Source: Pseudomonas_T sp032052615 | GTDB taxonomy: Bacteria > Pseudomonadota > Gammaproteobacteria > Pseudomonadales > Pseudomonadaceae | Reading direction: 5' to 3' | Assembly (NCBI GenBank): GCA_032052615.1 | Contig: DAMBWF010000007.1 | Span: 123,008 to 187,007, forward strand | Length of the DNA stretch: 64,000 bases | In this document: one piece after another, positions 1-7,556 of the stretch | How the letters are laid out: each line of letters begins with the position of its first letter | Numbering within the stretch: position 1 is the stretch's first letter | Position numbers and translations under genes: made by a program | Notes under the pieces: model-generated | What the model was told of the DNA's origin: nothing | Database searches by the model: none | Seen by the model: the letters and a program-made list of their open reading frames with translations, nothing else

Positions 1-99
1 CAGGGAGAACGACACCCCCTTGAGAATGTCGAGCCGCTGGCCGGCCTGGAAATAGCGCTTGCTGATGCCATTCAGGGCTATGAGGCCGGGATGAACCAT
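1..99 (-). CDS. ABC transporter ATP-binding protein, N-terminal fragment
   Basis: Reading the minus strand from an ATG at 99-97 gives 33 codons (MVHPGLIALNGISKRYFQAG and onward, ending GVSFSL) before the window edge. The pattern I.L..ISKRY..G....ILKGVSFSL is the typical first beta-strand region of an ABC ATPase. It resembles the LolD/MacB/FtsE-like class, where a tyrosine stacks on the ATP base just before the Walker A loop. An AGGA lies a few bases before the ATG. The Walker A, signature and Walker B motifs would lie outside the window, so substrate and direction of transport cannot be told. It runs the same way as the phz operon but is separated from phzG by about 730 bases. Confidence 0.7.
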   Translation of the reverse strand, partial: MVHPGLIALNGISKRYFQAGQRLDILKGVSFSL

Positions 100-830
100 C
101 GCGAACGTCCTGACAGTCGCAAAGCGTGCTTCCTTAAAATTATTTTTCAAAACGCTTTTTGGTTTACTGGCCGAATTAAAGAAGGTTATCGGGGCCGGGG
201 CAAGCGGCGGGGGCGTTGGTGTTTAGGGCGCAAGGTCAGTCCGCCGGACTCGGTCCGCAAAAAGTCCGGCAACGCGCGGGAAGCCGCGTGCCGCTGCTTC
301 GTTCGTGCCCCCCGCGCCCGGGCGTAGGCGGGTCGCCCCTGGAGGAGGCGGGTCACTTCGATCGTGTCTCGCTTCGATCGTCATGACGCCTGGTACGGTT
401 TTCGGATTGCCTCCTGAGGCACAACGTGAGCCTCGCCTGACAGACCGATGAAGGAGCAAGCCGGCCGCCAAAGTCATGGGATCGTCGGATGCGCAAGGGC
501 ATGGCGTGTCTGGCCATCGCGTTGCGATCCAGGCTTGCGCGGCCCCCTGCTGGAGGCGGTCGGGATCGGGCGTGGAGTACCCGGGATGGATGCTGGAAGA
601 CCGCTACGCTGCGAGTCGGGTCGTTGTTCGGGCAACGGCCTAAAAAAGGCTTCGGGCGAGAGGCTCATGAGCGGGGAAGATGTCGCTCGATGCCTGACAT
701 GGAACGCGTGCGAAGGCGGAAGCTGGCTCGGGTGGGCTGTCGCCTATGCTAGCCCGGAGCTCGAAGCGAGACTGGGAGCCGAGCGTTGCCGGCATCGCGT
801 GTGCGTTCGCCGGCAACGATTCGGCCCGCT
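100..830. other. Long intergenic region with no convincing gene
   Basis: About 730 bases between the ABC-transporter fragment and the end of phzG. Open frames here lack recognisable domains and overlap on both strands, so I call none. An AT-rich patch at about 130-185 is the likely promoter region of the minus-strand ABC gene. A 10-base direct repeat, cttcgatcgt, occurs at 356-365 and 372-381. Several GC-rich short inverted repeats occur at 235-275. In other phenazine producers the tailoring gene (phzO or phzH) often follows phzG; nothing like that is seen here. Confidence 0.5.
784..818 (-). terminator. Stem-loop just after phzG, possible operon terminator
   Basis: cgttgccggc at 784-793 pairs perfectly with gccggcaacg at 809-818 across a 15-base loop, 13 bases past the phzG stop codon. 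No T-run follows on the minus strand, so this may be an mRNA 3' stabilising hairpin or a weak terminator rather than a classic intrinsic one. Confidence 0.35.
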
Positions 831-1496
831 TCAGGGTTGCAGGCGACGCACCCGCCAGCCTTCGTCCTCGCGGTCGTAGCGCAGCCGCTCATGCAACCGC
901 TCCGTGCCATTGGCCCAGAACTCCAGGGATTCCAAGCGCAGTTCGAAGACGCAGTAGCCCTCGGGGCGCGGCAACGGACCGTTGACCTGAGCCAACCGCC
1001 GGGCGGCGGCGCGCAGGGCCTCGACGTCCGTCAACTCCTCGCTTTGCCGCGACACCGTGGTCATGGGATGGGTGACGTAGGGGCGTCCGTGCCACAGGGC
1101 GTCGGCCTTGGCGTCCGGAAGACGCCGGGCCCGGCCATTGAGGATGATCTGCTGGCTGGTTTCCCGCCAGTACAGGACCCCCGATGCCCATGGGTTCTGC
1201 GCCAGTTCGCGGCCTTTCTGGCTGCCGGCATGGGTGCTGAATACCACCCCCTGATCGGACAGTTCGCTGATCACCACGATCCGGGTCGAGGGCCGCCCCT
1301 CGGCGTCCGCGGTGGCCAGGGCGAGGGCCTTAGGTTCGCGCACGCCCATGCGGCGCGCGTGCTCCAACCATTGGTGAAGCAAGTCGAGCGGGTTGGCGGG
1401 CGGCGTTTCGTACTCCGGGAACGGCACCTCCAGGGTGCCCGTGAGGGATTCCGACATCTTCACGCCGGGGGTGCTCTGGTTGGCTGCGCTGTTCAT
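831..1496 (-). CDS. phzG: PhzG, pyridoxamine-5'-phosphate-oxidase-like flavoprotein of phenazine synthesis
   Basis: A 221-aa FMN-dependent oxidase of the PdxH fold. In known phenazine producers PhzG oxidises the unstable tricyclic precursors late in the pathway, giving dihydro-PCA and related products. The PNPOx signature is visible: a FMN-binding stretch around STRIVVISELSDQGVVFST, then SQKGRELAQNPWASGVLYW, and a C-terminal part ending in VRRLQP, as in PdxH relatives. Length matches the family (about 214-222 aa). It is the last gene of the operon; its ATG overlaps the phzF stop as ATGA, implying translational coupling. No phenazine-modifying gene follows it. Confidence 0.95.
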   Translation of the reverse strand: MNSAANQSTPGVKMSESLTGTLEVPFPEYETPPANPLDLLHQWLEHARRMGVREPKALALATADAEGRPSTRIVVISELSDQGVVFSTHAGSQKGRELAQNPWASGVLYWRETSQQIILNGRARRLPDAKADALWHGRPYVTHPMTTVSRQSEELTDVEALRAAARRLAQVNGPLPRPEGYCVFELRLESLEFWANGTERLHERLRYDREDEGWRVRRLQP

Positions 1497-2329
1497 ATGA
1501 CGATGGTTCCTTGGCCGAACAAGACGCCGTTGCCGGAGACTTCCACGCGGGTGATCCGCTCACCCTGGGTCTCGGCTCGCGCGAACATCAACGAGGGGCG
1601 CCCGATCTCCACGCCTTGAAGAATTTCCACCTGCTGGCCGAACTCGACCTGCCCATGGCGGGCCAGGTGAATGGCCAGGGGCCCCGCGGCGGAGCCCGTG
1701 GCGGCATCCTCGACGACGCCGTAGGCGGGCGAGAACATGCGGCTGCGCCAGCGGCGCCCGGCCCCCGCGAAGCAGTTGACGGCCATGTCGGGGAAGCTCG
1801 ACAGCGCCCGGTGGTCGGGGTGCAGCGCGGACAGCGATTCGATGTCCGGCAAGCCGACGAACACATGACGGGGACCGTTGCGATAAATTTCCACCGGGAA
1901 CCGCGAGGTCTCGATGCCCAGGGCCGCGAGCAGTTCGGGGGTCCGGTCGAACACCGTCCAGGTGGGAATCGGTTGCTCCATGGAACAGGCCACGACCTTG
2001 CCGTTCTGCCGCTCCAGTTGGAAGGGGACGATGCCCATCTGGGTTTCCAGGCGAAGCTGGGATTGATCGGTCTCGGCCCCCAGGGCAATGGCGGTGCCCA
2101 GCATCGGGTGCCCGGCGAAGGGCAGCTCGTTGACGGGAGTGAAGATCCGGATATGGGCGTCGCCCCCTTGGCGGGGCGTGAGCACGAAGGTCACTTCGGA
2201 CAGGTTCATCTCCCGGGCGATGCGCTGCATCTGCTCGCCCGGGATGTCATCGGCGTCGAAGAAGACCGCGACCGGGTTGCCCTCCAGGGGCGCGGTGGCG
2301 AAGGCGTCGATTATAACGTAACGGTGCAT
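1493..2329 (-). CDS. phzF: PhzF, isomerase converting DHHA to the phenazine monomer
   Basis: A 278-aa protein of the diaminopimelate-epimerase-like PhzF fold. It isomerises trans-2,3-dihydro-3-hydroxyanthranilic acid (DHHA) to the aminoketone that condenses with itself. The N-terminus (MHRYVIIDAFATAPLEGNPV) is the classic PhzF start. The catalytic glutamate is visible in MNLSEVTFVL near residue 45 and the conserved DAATGSAAGPLA motif lies near residue 208. Length equals that of studied PhzF (278 aa). It starts 3 bases after the phzE stop and overlaps phzG by 4 bases, in the standard phz gene order. Confidence 0.97.
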   Translation of the reverse strand: MHRYVIIDAFATAPLEGNPVAVFFDADDIPGEQMQRIAREMNLSEVTFVLTPRQGGDAHIRIFTPVNELPFAGHPMLGTAIALGAETDQSQLRLETQMGIVPFQLERQNGKVVACSMEQPIPTWTVFDRTPELLAALGIETSRFPVEIYRNGPRHVFVGLPDIESLSALHPDHRALSSFPDMAVNCFAGAGRRWRSRMFSPAYGVVEDAATGSAAGPLAIHLARHGQVEFGQQVEILQGVEIGRPSLMFARAETQGERITRVEVSGNGVLFGQGTIVI

Positions 2330-2332
2330 GGC

Positions 2333-4240
2333 TCAGCTCCTCGCGGCCGAGGCCGCGACGACGGGTTCGTTGAACAGGGCGTGGCGGACCAGGTCGGCCA
2401 TGATCCGAGGACCTTCCCGGGTCAGCAGGGATTCGGGGTGGAACTGGATCGAGGCGAACGAGGGGCCGCGCAGGGCATGCACCTCGCCGGTGGCGCGGTC
2501 GCGGCTGACGTCCACCCGGCCGATGCCCTTGACGTGCAGGTGATCGGACGCGCTCTGGGCGGCGAAGGTGTTGTAGAAGCCGACCCGCTCGCGCACACCG
2601 AACAGGTCGATCTCCTTCTGCACCCCTTGGTTCGGTACCTCCCGGCGCTGCATCGGAAGACCCAGGCACAGGCTGAGTACCTGGTGGCTCAGGCACACGG
2701 CCAGGAACGGGCGCTTCTGGTTGAGCAAGGAGCGGATAGCCAGGTGCAGGTGGTTGATCTTGGGCTGGCTGGTTTCGCTCGGGTTGCCGGGCCCCGGCCC
2801 CATGATGACGATGTCGTGGCCCTCGAACCGGTAGTCGTCGTTGAAGCCGCGCACGGTCACCGTCAGGCCGAGGGCCCGCAGCTGCTTGGCGATCATGGAC
2901 GTGAAGGTATCCTCGGCATCGACGATGAGCACCTTGCGGTCCCGGAAGTCGTCTTGCACTTGTTGCCGTTCCTGGGCGTTGGTCAGCCAGAAGTCGGAGA
3001 CGCAAGCATTGCGGCTGGCCAGGGCCGCCCGCACCTGCAGGTAGGCACCGAAACGCGAGGGGGTCTGGTTCTTCAGCGCCGCGATCAGGCCCGCCGCCTT
3101 GGCCCGGCTCTCGGCCGCCTCGGCGCTGGGGTCGGAGTGCCGCACGATGGTCGAGCCCACGCTGATGCGCACCTGGCCGGCCTCGTCGATATCGGCGGTG
3201 CGGATGAGAATGGCGGAATCCAGGGTGCGCTGCCCCTTGCCATCGCGACCGATCAGGGCGGCGACGCCGCTGTAATAGGCGCGCCCCTGGGGTTCGTAGC
3301 GACGGATCACCCGGCACGCGCTTTCCAGCGGGCTGCCAGTCACGGTCGGGGCGAACAGCGATTCCCGCAGGATATCCCGGGGGTCGAGGGCGGTCCTGCC
3401 CTCGATGAAGTACTCGGTATGGGCGAGGTGAGCCATTTCCTTGAGATAGGGGCCATGAACGTGGCCGCCGTCTTCGCAGATGCGCGCCATCATCTTCAGT
3501 TCCTCGTCCACCACCATGTACAGCTCTTCGGCTTCCTTGCGGTCGCCGAGGAAGGCCATCACCTCGTCCAGGCTCGGCCCCGCGGCCGGGTAGCGATAGG
3601 TCCCGCTGATCGGGTTCATCACCGCCAGCCCGTCCTTGACGCTGATATGGCGCTCCGGCGAGGCGCCGACGAACGTGCGCTTGCCGGTGTGCACGAGGAA
3701 GGTCCAGTAGGTGCCTTTCTCCCGGGCCAGCAGGTGGCGGAAGAACGTCATCGCGTGTTCCAGGCCATAGCCTTCGATCTCGGCGATGAAGGTGCGCTTG
3801 AGGACGAAGTTGGCCCCTTCGCCGCTGCCGATCTCGTTGGCGATGACCTGGCCGGCCAGGTCGGCGTAGCGGGCGTCATCGAGGTCGAAGCGCTCGCCGC
3901 GCAGTTCGATCGAGGCTTCGGGCAGCAGGTCCAGCATCTGGTCGAAGCTCAGGACCTGCTGTTCGGTCACGTGCATCGCCAGCAGGGGCGACTGGTCGTC
4001 GACCGCCTCGAAGCCCCGCTCGGCGATCTGCCGGTAGGGAATCAGGGCGAGGACATCCTGGCGCGAGGTGCCGTCCTGAAGAGCGGGCAAGTCGATATCC
4101 GCCAGGCTGTCCAGCTCGGCCATCTCGCCGAGCATCACGTCCACCAGGCCGGGGCCGGTGGTTTCGGGGCGGTACAGCAGGGCGAACGGGCCCGGTTCGG
4201 CCCCCAGGATGCGGGACATCAAAGTAGGCGTCTGGCTCAC
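2333..4240 (-). CDS. phzE: PhzE, 2-amino-2-deoxyisochorismate (ADIC) synthase
   Basis: A 635-aa fusion of an anthranilate-synthase-like chorismate-using domain (about residues 1-420) and a class I glutamine amidotransferase domain (about 440-630). It converts chorismate plus glutamine-derived ammonia to ADIC, the committed step. Visible are the MST-family motifs (GSGEGANFVLKR, SPERHISV, NPISGTYR, GSTIVRHSDP) and the amidotransferase motifs MGPGPGNPSE, LAVCLSHQ with the nucleophilic cysteine, and FHPES. I chose the GTG start at 4240: it overlaps the phzD stop as GTGA and gives an N-terminus aligned to known PhzE (about 637 aa). An in-frame reading extends further upstream but lies inside phzD. 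Confidence 0.97.
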   Translation of the reverse strand: MSQTPTLMSRILGAEPGPFALLYRPETTGPGLVDVMLGEMAELDSLADIDLPALQDGTSRQDVLALIPYRQIAERGFEAVDDQSPLLAMHVTEQQVLSFDQMLDLLPEASIELRGERFDLDDARYADLAGQVIANEIGSGEGANFVLKRTFIAEIEGYGLEHAMTFFRHLLAREKGTYWTFLVHTGKRTFVGASPERHISVKDGLAVMNPISGTYRYPAAGPSLDEVMAFLGDRKEAEELYMVVDEELKMMARICEDGGHVHGPYLKEMAHLAHTEYFIEGRTALDPRDILRESLFAPTVTGSPLESACRVIRRYEPQGRAYYSGVAALIGRDGKGQRTLDSAILIRTADIDEAGQVRISVGSTIVRHSDPSAEAAESRAKAAGLIAALKNQTPSRFGAYLQVRAALASRNACVSDFWLTNAQERQQVQDDFRDRKVLIVDAEDTFTSMIAKQLRALGLTVTVRGFNDDYRFEGHDIVIMGPGPGNPSETSQPKINHLHLAIRSLLNQKRPFLAVCLSHQVLSLCLGLPMQRREVPNQGVQKEIDLFGVRERVGFYNTFAAQSASDHLHVKGIGRVDVSRDRATGEVHALRGPSFASIQFHPESLLTREGPRIMADLVRHALFNEPVVAASAARS

Positions 4241-4860
4241 GAGACCACCTCCTCGGTGGTGAGGATCATGGCGCAGCGGGTGGCCGCGTACTCCATGGCC
4301 ATCCAGTGATGTTCCTTGCTGAAGTCGGCGATGGCATCGACGACCAGGAACGGTTGAATGTCGTTGGTATAGGCGTCCACCGTCGAGATCAGCACGCCGA
4401 CATGGGCGTACACGCCGCACAGGATCAACTGGTCCCGGCCGGCGGCGCGCATGCGTTCCAACAGGTCGGACTGGAAGAAGGCGCTGTAGCGCCATTTGGT
4501 CAGCAACCAGTCTCCGGGGCGCGGCGCGAGGGGTTCGACCACCTCGCGATCTGCCGGGCTGGCGCGCATGCCCGGCCCCCAGAAGTCCTTGAGCAGGCCC
4601 CGTTGCGCTTCGGTCATATCGCCGGGCTGGGCGGTGTAGGCCACCGGCACGTCATGCTCGATGCACCAGCGGCGAACCTGGGCGGCGTTGCCGACCACTT
4701 CGTCGCGCAGGGCTTCGGGCAAGGGGCGGAGGAAATAGCGCTGCATGTCGTGGACGAGCAGGACAGCGCGCGCCGGGTCGAGGCTCCACTGGGCGAGGTT
4801 GGCTGGCAGGTCGCGGGCAGTGGGCAGGTTGTAAGCGGTAATCGATGGGATACCGGGCAT
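4237..4860 (-). CDS. phzD: PhzD, isochorismatase
   Basis: A 207-aa cysteine-hydrolase-fold isochorismatase. It cleaves the vinyl ether of ADIC, giving DHHA and pyruvate. Visible are the catalytic aspartate in AVLLVHDMQRYFL near residue 38, the lysine of LLTKWRYSAF near 122, and LILCGVYAHVGVL near 150. PhzD has a glycine-cysteine-to-glycine-valine type change here compared with cysteine hydrolases, as is usual for isochorismatases. I chose the ATG at 4860 (MPGIPSITAYNLP); an ATG six codons upstream also exists, but 4860 gives the usual 207 residues. It lies 14 bases after phzC and overlaps the phzE GTG by 4 bases. Confidence 0.97.
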   Translation of the reverse strand: MPGIPSITAYNLPTARDLPANLAQWSLDPARAVLLVHDMQRYFLRPLPEALRDEVVGNAAQVRRWCIEHDVPVAYTAQPGDMTEAQRGLLKDFWGPGMRASPADREVVEPLAPRPGDWLLTKWRYSAFFQSDLLERMRAAGRDQLILCGVYAHVGVLISTVDAYTNDIQPFLVVDAIADFSKEHHWMAMEYAATRCAMILTTEEVVS

Positions 4861-4874
4861 TGCGACATCTCCAG

Positions 4875-6074
4875 TCAAACAGAGGCGATAGAGGCGGGCG
4901 GCTCGTTCCAGGCCAATACCGCGGTAATGGCTTGCCAGGGGGTCAGGCGTGGATCGCAGAGGCTGCGGTACTCGCTGGCTACCTCATGCAGGGTGGTCGC
5001 GTCGGCGGCGCACTCCGTGACGTCGTCCGGGGTGGTCTCCAGGTGCAGACCGCCCGCGACTCCGCCCGCCGAGGTCACGGCATGCCTGAACTCGCTGATT
5101 TCCTGAGCGATGGTGTCGACCAGGCGCGTCTTGTTCCCGCAGGGCGCGACGATGGTGTTGCCATGCATGGGGTCGCTGAGCCAGATGACTTGGTGGCCGG
5201 CCTCGCGAACGGCTTTCACCAGGGGCGGCAGCCGGTCCGCCACTCGCTCGGCGCCCATCCGGGCGATCAGAGTCAGGCGGCCGGGCTCGCGCCGGGGGTC
5301 CAGGCGCTCGCAGAGCCTCAACAGTTGCGCCTGGGTGATCTCCGGGCCGACCTTGCAGGCCACCGGATTGATGACTTCGCTGAGCAGGGCCACGTGGGCC
5401 CCGTCTTCCTGGCGGGTCCGCTCGCCGATCCAGGGCCAATGGGTCGAACCCAGGTACAGGCGGCCTTGCGGGTCCTTGCGCAGCAGCGGCACCTCGTAGT
5501 CGAGCACCAGCATTTCATGGCTGGTCCAGGCGGGCGGCCCGCTGAGGGTGTCCTCGGGCCCCGACTCGTTCCAGCCAAGGTGTCGCATGATGTCCCGCGC
5601 GGCCTTGTAGCCTTTCACCAGGCGTTGCGCGTCGTGCCGGCGGCTCGACGAATGGGGCTCGCGGCCGTTCACCATGTCGCCTCGATAGACCGGCAGTTCC
5701 ACGTCGCCGATCTTCTCGCTCGGCTTGGAGCGGGGCTTGGCGAACTGCCCGGCTATCCGTCCCACCCGCACGACGGGTTGCTGGGTGACCAGCCGGAACG
5801 CGCCGGCGAGCAGGTCGAGGACGGCCGCCTTGCGTTCCACGTGGCCGGGTTCGTTTTCTTCCATGTCTTCGGCGCAGTCGCCGGATTGGATGACGAGGGC
5901 TTCGCCCATCGCCACCTTTTCCAGCACGGATCGCAGGGCCAGAACATCCTGGACCCGGATCAGAGAGGGACTTTCCCTGAGGTAAGCCTGCGCATCATGC
6001 AGTTGTGATGGCTCGCTCCATTGCGGTTGCTGCAGCGCTTCGCAACGCAGAACTCGTTCCAGTACGTCTTTCAT
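4875..6074 (-). CDS. phzC: PhzC, type II DAHP synthase
   Basis: A 399-aa class II 3-deoxy-D-arabino-heptulosonate-7-phosphate synthase. It feeds carbon into the shikimate pathway to raise the chorismate supply for PhzE. Family motifs are visible: QSGDCAED near residue 63, RVGRIAGQFAKPRS near 100, STHWPWIGERTRQ near 209, and WLSDPMHGNTI near 294. It is shorter than housekeeping type II DAHP synthases (about 450 aa), as known PhzC proteins are; these lack the N-terminal extension involved in aromatic feedback inhibition. It lies 24 bases after phzB and 14 bases before phzD. Confidence 0.95.
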   Translation of the reverse strand: MKDVLERVLRCEALQQPQWSEPSQLHDAQAYLRESPSLIRVQDVLALRSVLEKVAMGEALVIQSGDCAEDMEENEPGHVERKAAVLDLLAGAFRLVTQQPVVRVGRIAGQFAKPRSKPSEKIGDVELPVYRGDMVNGREPHSSSRRHDAQRLVKGYKAARDIMRHLGWNESGPEDTLSGPPAWTSHEMLVLDYEVPLLRKDPQGRLYLGSTHWPWIGERTRQEDGAHVALLSEVINPVACKVGPEITQAQLLRLCERLDPRREPGRLTLIARMGAERVADRLPPLVKAVREAGHQVIWLSDPMHGNTIVAPCGNKTRLVDTIAQEISEFRHAVTSAGGVAGGLHLETTPDDVTECAADATTLHEVASEYRSLCDPRLTPWQAITAVLAWNEPPASIASV

Positions 6075-6098
6075 GATGGCACCACACTCCGTTGTGGA

Positions 6099-6587
6099 TT
6101 AAGTGGGTATTCCTTCACGCTTGATCTGCGGGACGGGGATGCCCAGCGCGCGTAACTGTTGAAATCCGTTCATGAATTCCCGGTTGCGCTTGATCTTGCC
6201 GTCGTCCAGTTCGAACGAGTGCAGGAAGTGGTTTTCGTAGAAGCCTTCCGGGTAGCCGGGAAAAAGAATCTTCCCGTGGCCGTCGCATTCCACCCAGAAG
6301 TGGTTGGGATCATCGGTCTCGAAGATCTTGATGTTGTACCACTCCCAATCCGGGAAGCATTTCAGCGACCAGACGGCATGTTCGGCCAGCTTGTCCTTGC
6401 CATTGATGGCGATGGGCTTGCCGGTATCGGTGGTCCATAGACCGCCTATGCCGTCCTCGGTGAACAGTTCATGGCGGCGCAGGCGCGCTTCGCCCTTGGT
6501 GTGCATGTATTGCTCGACCGTCGCGCGATTCTTGCGGCGCAATTCGGCGGTATCGGCGTAGTTGTGTTGCTTCGCTTGGTTCGGCAT
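6099..6587 (-). CDS. phzB: PhzB, NTF2-fold phenazine precursor condensation protein
   Basis: A 162-aa small protein of the ketosteroid-isomerase / NTF2-like fold. PhzA and PhzB are paralogues; PhzB helps the head-to-head condensation of two aminoketone molecules into the tricycle. Visible family hallmarks are RKNRATVEQYMHTKGEARLRR near the N-terminus, ELFTEDG, and PNHFWVECDGHGKILFPGYP. It is clearly homologous to the adjacent phzA product along its whole length (for example HELFTE, KCFPDW, YPEG..ENH). A good AGGAGG lies before the ATG (cctcctt on the plus strand at 6595-6601). Confidence 0.96.
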   Translation of the reverse strand: MPNQAKQHNYADTAELRRKNRATVEQYMHTKGEARLRRHELFTEDGIGGLWTTDTGKPIAINGKDKLAEHAVWSLKCFPDWEWYNIKIFETDDPNHFWVECDGHGKILFPGYPEGFYENHFLHSFELDDGKIKRNREFMNGFQQLRALGIPVPQIKREGIPT

Positions 6588-6605
6588 GTGAAACCTCCTT
6601 GTCGA

Positions 6606-7097
6606 TTAAGAAGCGGGAATCCCTTCACGGTTGATGCGCGGCACGGCGACGCCCAGGCCGCGCAACTGTTGAAAGGGATTCATGAACTCGCGGCTGCTTT
6701 TGATCTTTCCGTTTTCAAGTACGAACGAATGGATATAGTGGTTTTCGCAATAGCCTTCCGGATAGCCGGGCACTCGGGTCTTCCCGCGCCCGTCGCTTTC
6801 CACCCAGAAATGATTGGGGTCCAGGGTTTCGAATATATGAACGTTGCACCACTGCCAGTCGGGAAAACACTTCACGACCCACTTGTCGAGGGCCTCCAAC
6901 TTAGCGCGGCCTTCGAATAGAATCGGTTTTCCGGTTTCATTGCACCAATTACTTCCGGAGCCTTCCTCGGTGAACAATTCATGACGCCTCAGGCGAGCCT
7001 CGCCTGTTGTCTTCATGAATTGTTCGACCGTGGCGCGATTCTTACGGCGTAATTCAGGATAATCGTCGAACCCCTTGCGTATTTCAGGTCCGGTCAT
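6606..7097 (-). CDS. phzA: PhzA, PhzB paralogue, first gene of the phenazine operon
   Basis: A 163-aa NTF2-fold protein and the first gene of the operon. The text matches known PhzA: MTGPEIRKGFDDYPELRRKN, then NRATVEQFMKTTGEARLRRH, and PNHFWVESDGRGKTRVPGYP. In studied pairs PhzB carries the catalytic residues and PhzA may be degenerate and form mixed dimers; I cannot settle activity from sequence alone. The ribosome site is unusually strong: AAGGAGGTGAC sits 5-7 bases before the ATG. This AGGAGG is also the sort of GGA-centred target used by RsmA/CsrA proteins, which are known to act on phenazine genes in Pseudomonas; that link is inference here. Confidence 0.96.
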   Translation of the reverse strand: MTGPEIRKGFDDYPELRRKNRATVEQFMKTTGEARLRRHELFTEEGSGSNWCNETGKPILFEGRAKLEALDKWVVKCFPDWQWCNVHIFETLDPNHFWVESDGRGKTRVPGYPEGYCENHYIHSFVLENGKIKSSREFMNPFQQLRGLGVAVPRINREGIPAS

Positions 7098-7268
7098 ATG
7101 TCACCTCCTTCAGACAGATCGGTTTTATGAGCGCGAAAAACAGAGCGCCCACGTAACGAACTGCAAGACACAGAACAGCCCGCGCTAGAGGCTTCGAGGC
7201 TTTAATAGCCATGAGCCATTATTGTTCTCGATGGCGCTTTGCTTTTTAGTCCCTGCAAAAAACAGTGG
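7098..7268 (-). other. Predicted 5' leader of the phz mRNA
   Basis: If transcription starts near 7268, as the lux box and -10 suggest, phzA has a leader of about 170 bases. It contains tandem near-repeats: gaggctt twice at about 7187-7202, and agccat twice at about 7207-7220, with an imperfect palindrome taat...atta around them. These could fold into a hairpin. The leader ends in a strong ribosome site. No known riboswitch class was recognised. Confidence 0.4.
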
Positions 7269-7271
7269 CGC

Positions 7272-7279
7272 TTATATAT
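7272..7279 (-). promoter_or_regulatory. Predicted -10 element of the phzA promoter
   Basis: The minus strand reads TATATAAG here, about 30 bases downstream of the centre of the phz box. No good -35 hexamer is present; the region where it would sit is taken by the edge of the phz box, as is usual for LuxR-activated promoters. Confidence 0.55.
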
Positions 7280-7301
7280 AGCAGCATAATTTTTTGCCGG
7301 A

Positions 7302-7319
7302 ACTACCAGATTTGGTAGG
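7302..7319 (-). promoter_or_regulatory. phz (lux-type) box, PhzR operator
   Basis: ctacca at 7303-7308 and tggtag at 7313-7318 are perfect inverted arms around gatt, within an 18-base ACTACCAGATTTGGTAGG. This closely matches the phz box of P. chlororaphis / P. fluorescens 2-79 and lux/las boxes generally. On the minus strand a TATATA-type -10 lies at about 7273-7279, placing the start near 7268 and the box centre close to -42.5, the standard place for a LuxR-family activator. The same box may also serve phzR on the plus strand. Confidence 0.88.
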
Positions 7320-7556
7320 GATAAATTAGTATGAGATTCGGAACTTTATATATTCCAAGTGGTGGGTTGTTGCAACTTTATGAAAGTGCTGTGTTTTTAA
7401 CGCTACTTGGTACTCCTGTTTCGTTTCCAATGGTTTCGGGATTGTCGGACATGCTCGAAGTTTTCTTGGGCGGGCATGGATGAGAATGAAATAGGCGTTG
7501 ACAGGACCCGCTGTTCGAGTAGGCTCCGGCTGTCAATGGAGTATGAGTGGGCTGAA

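Noticed and set aside
448..879. A 143-codon open frame after the phz operon
   Set aside because: No domain, arginine- and glycine-rich shadow-like composition, and several competing frames overlap it.
1511..4309. A 932-codon open frame on the plus strand across phzF and phzE
   Set aside because: It is antisense to well-recognised phenazine genes, has low-complexity composition typical of shadow frames in GC-rich DNA, and shows no domain.
7407..7556. Upstream TTG start extending PhzR by 50 residues
   Set aside because: The extra part is unlike LuxR N-termini; ATG 7557 matches the start of known PhzR.
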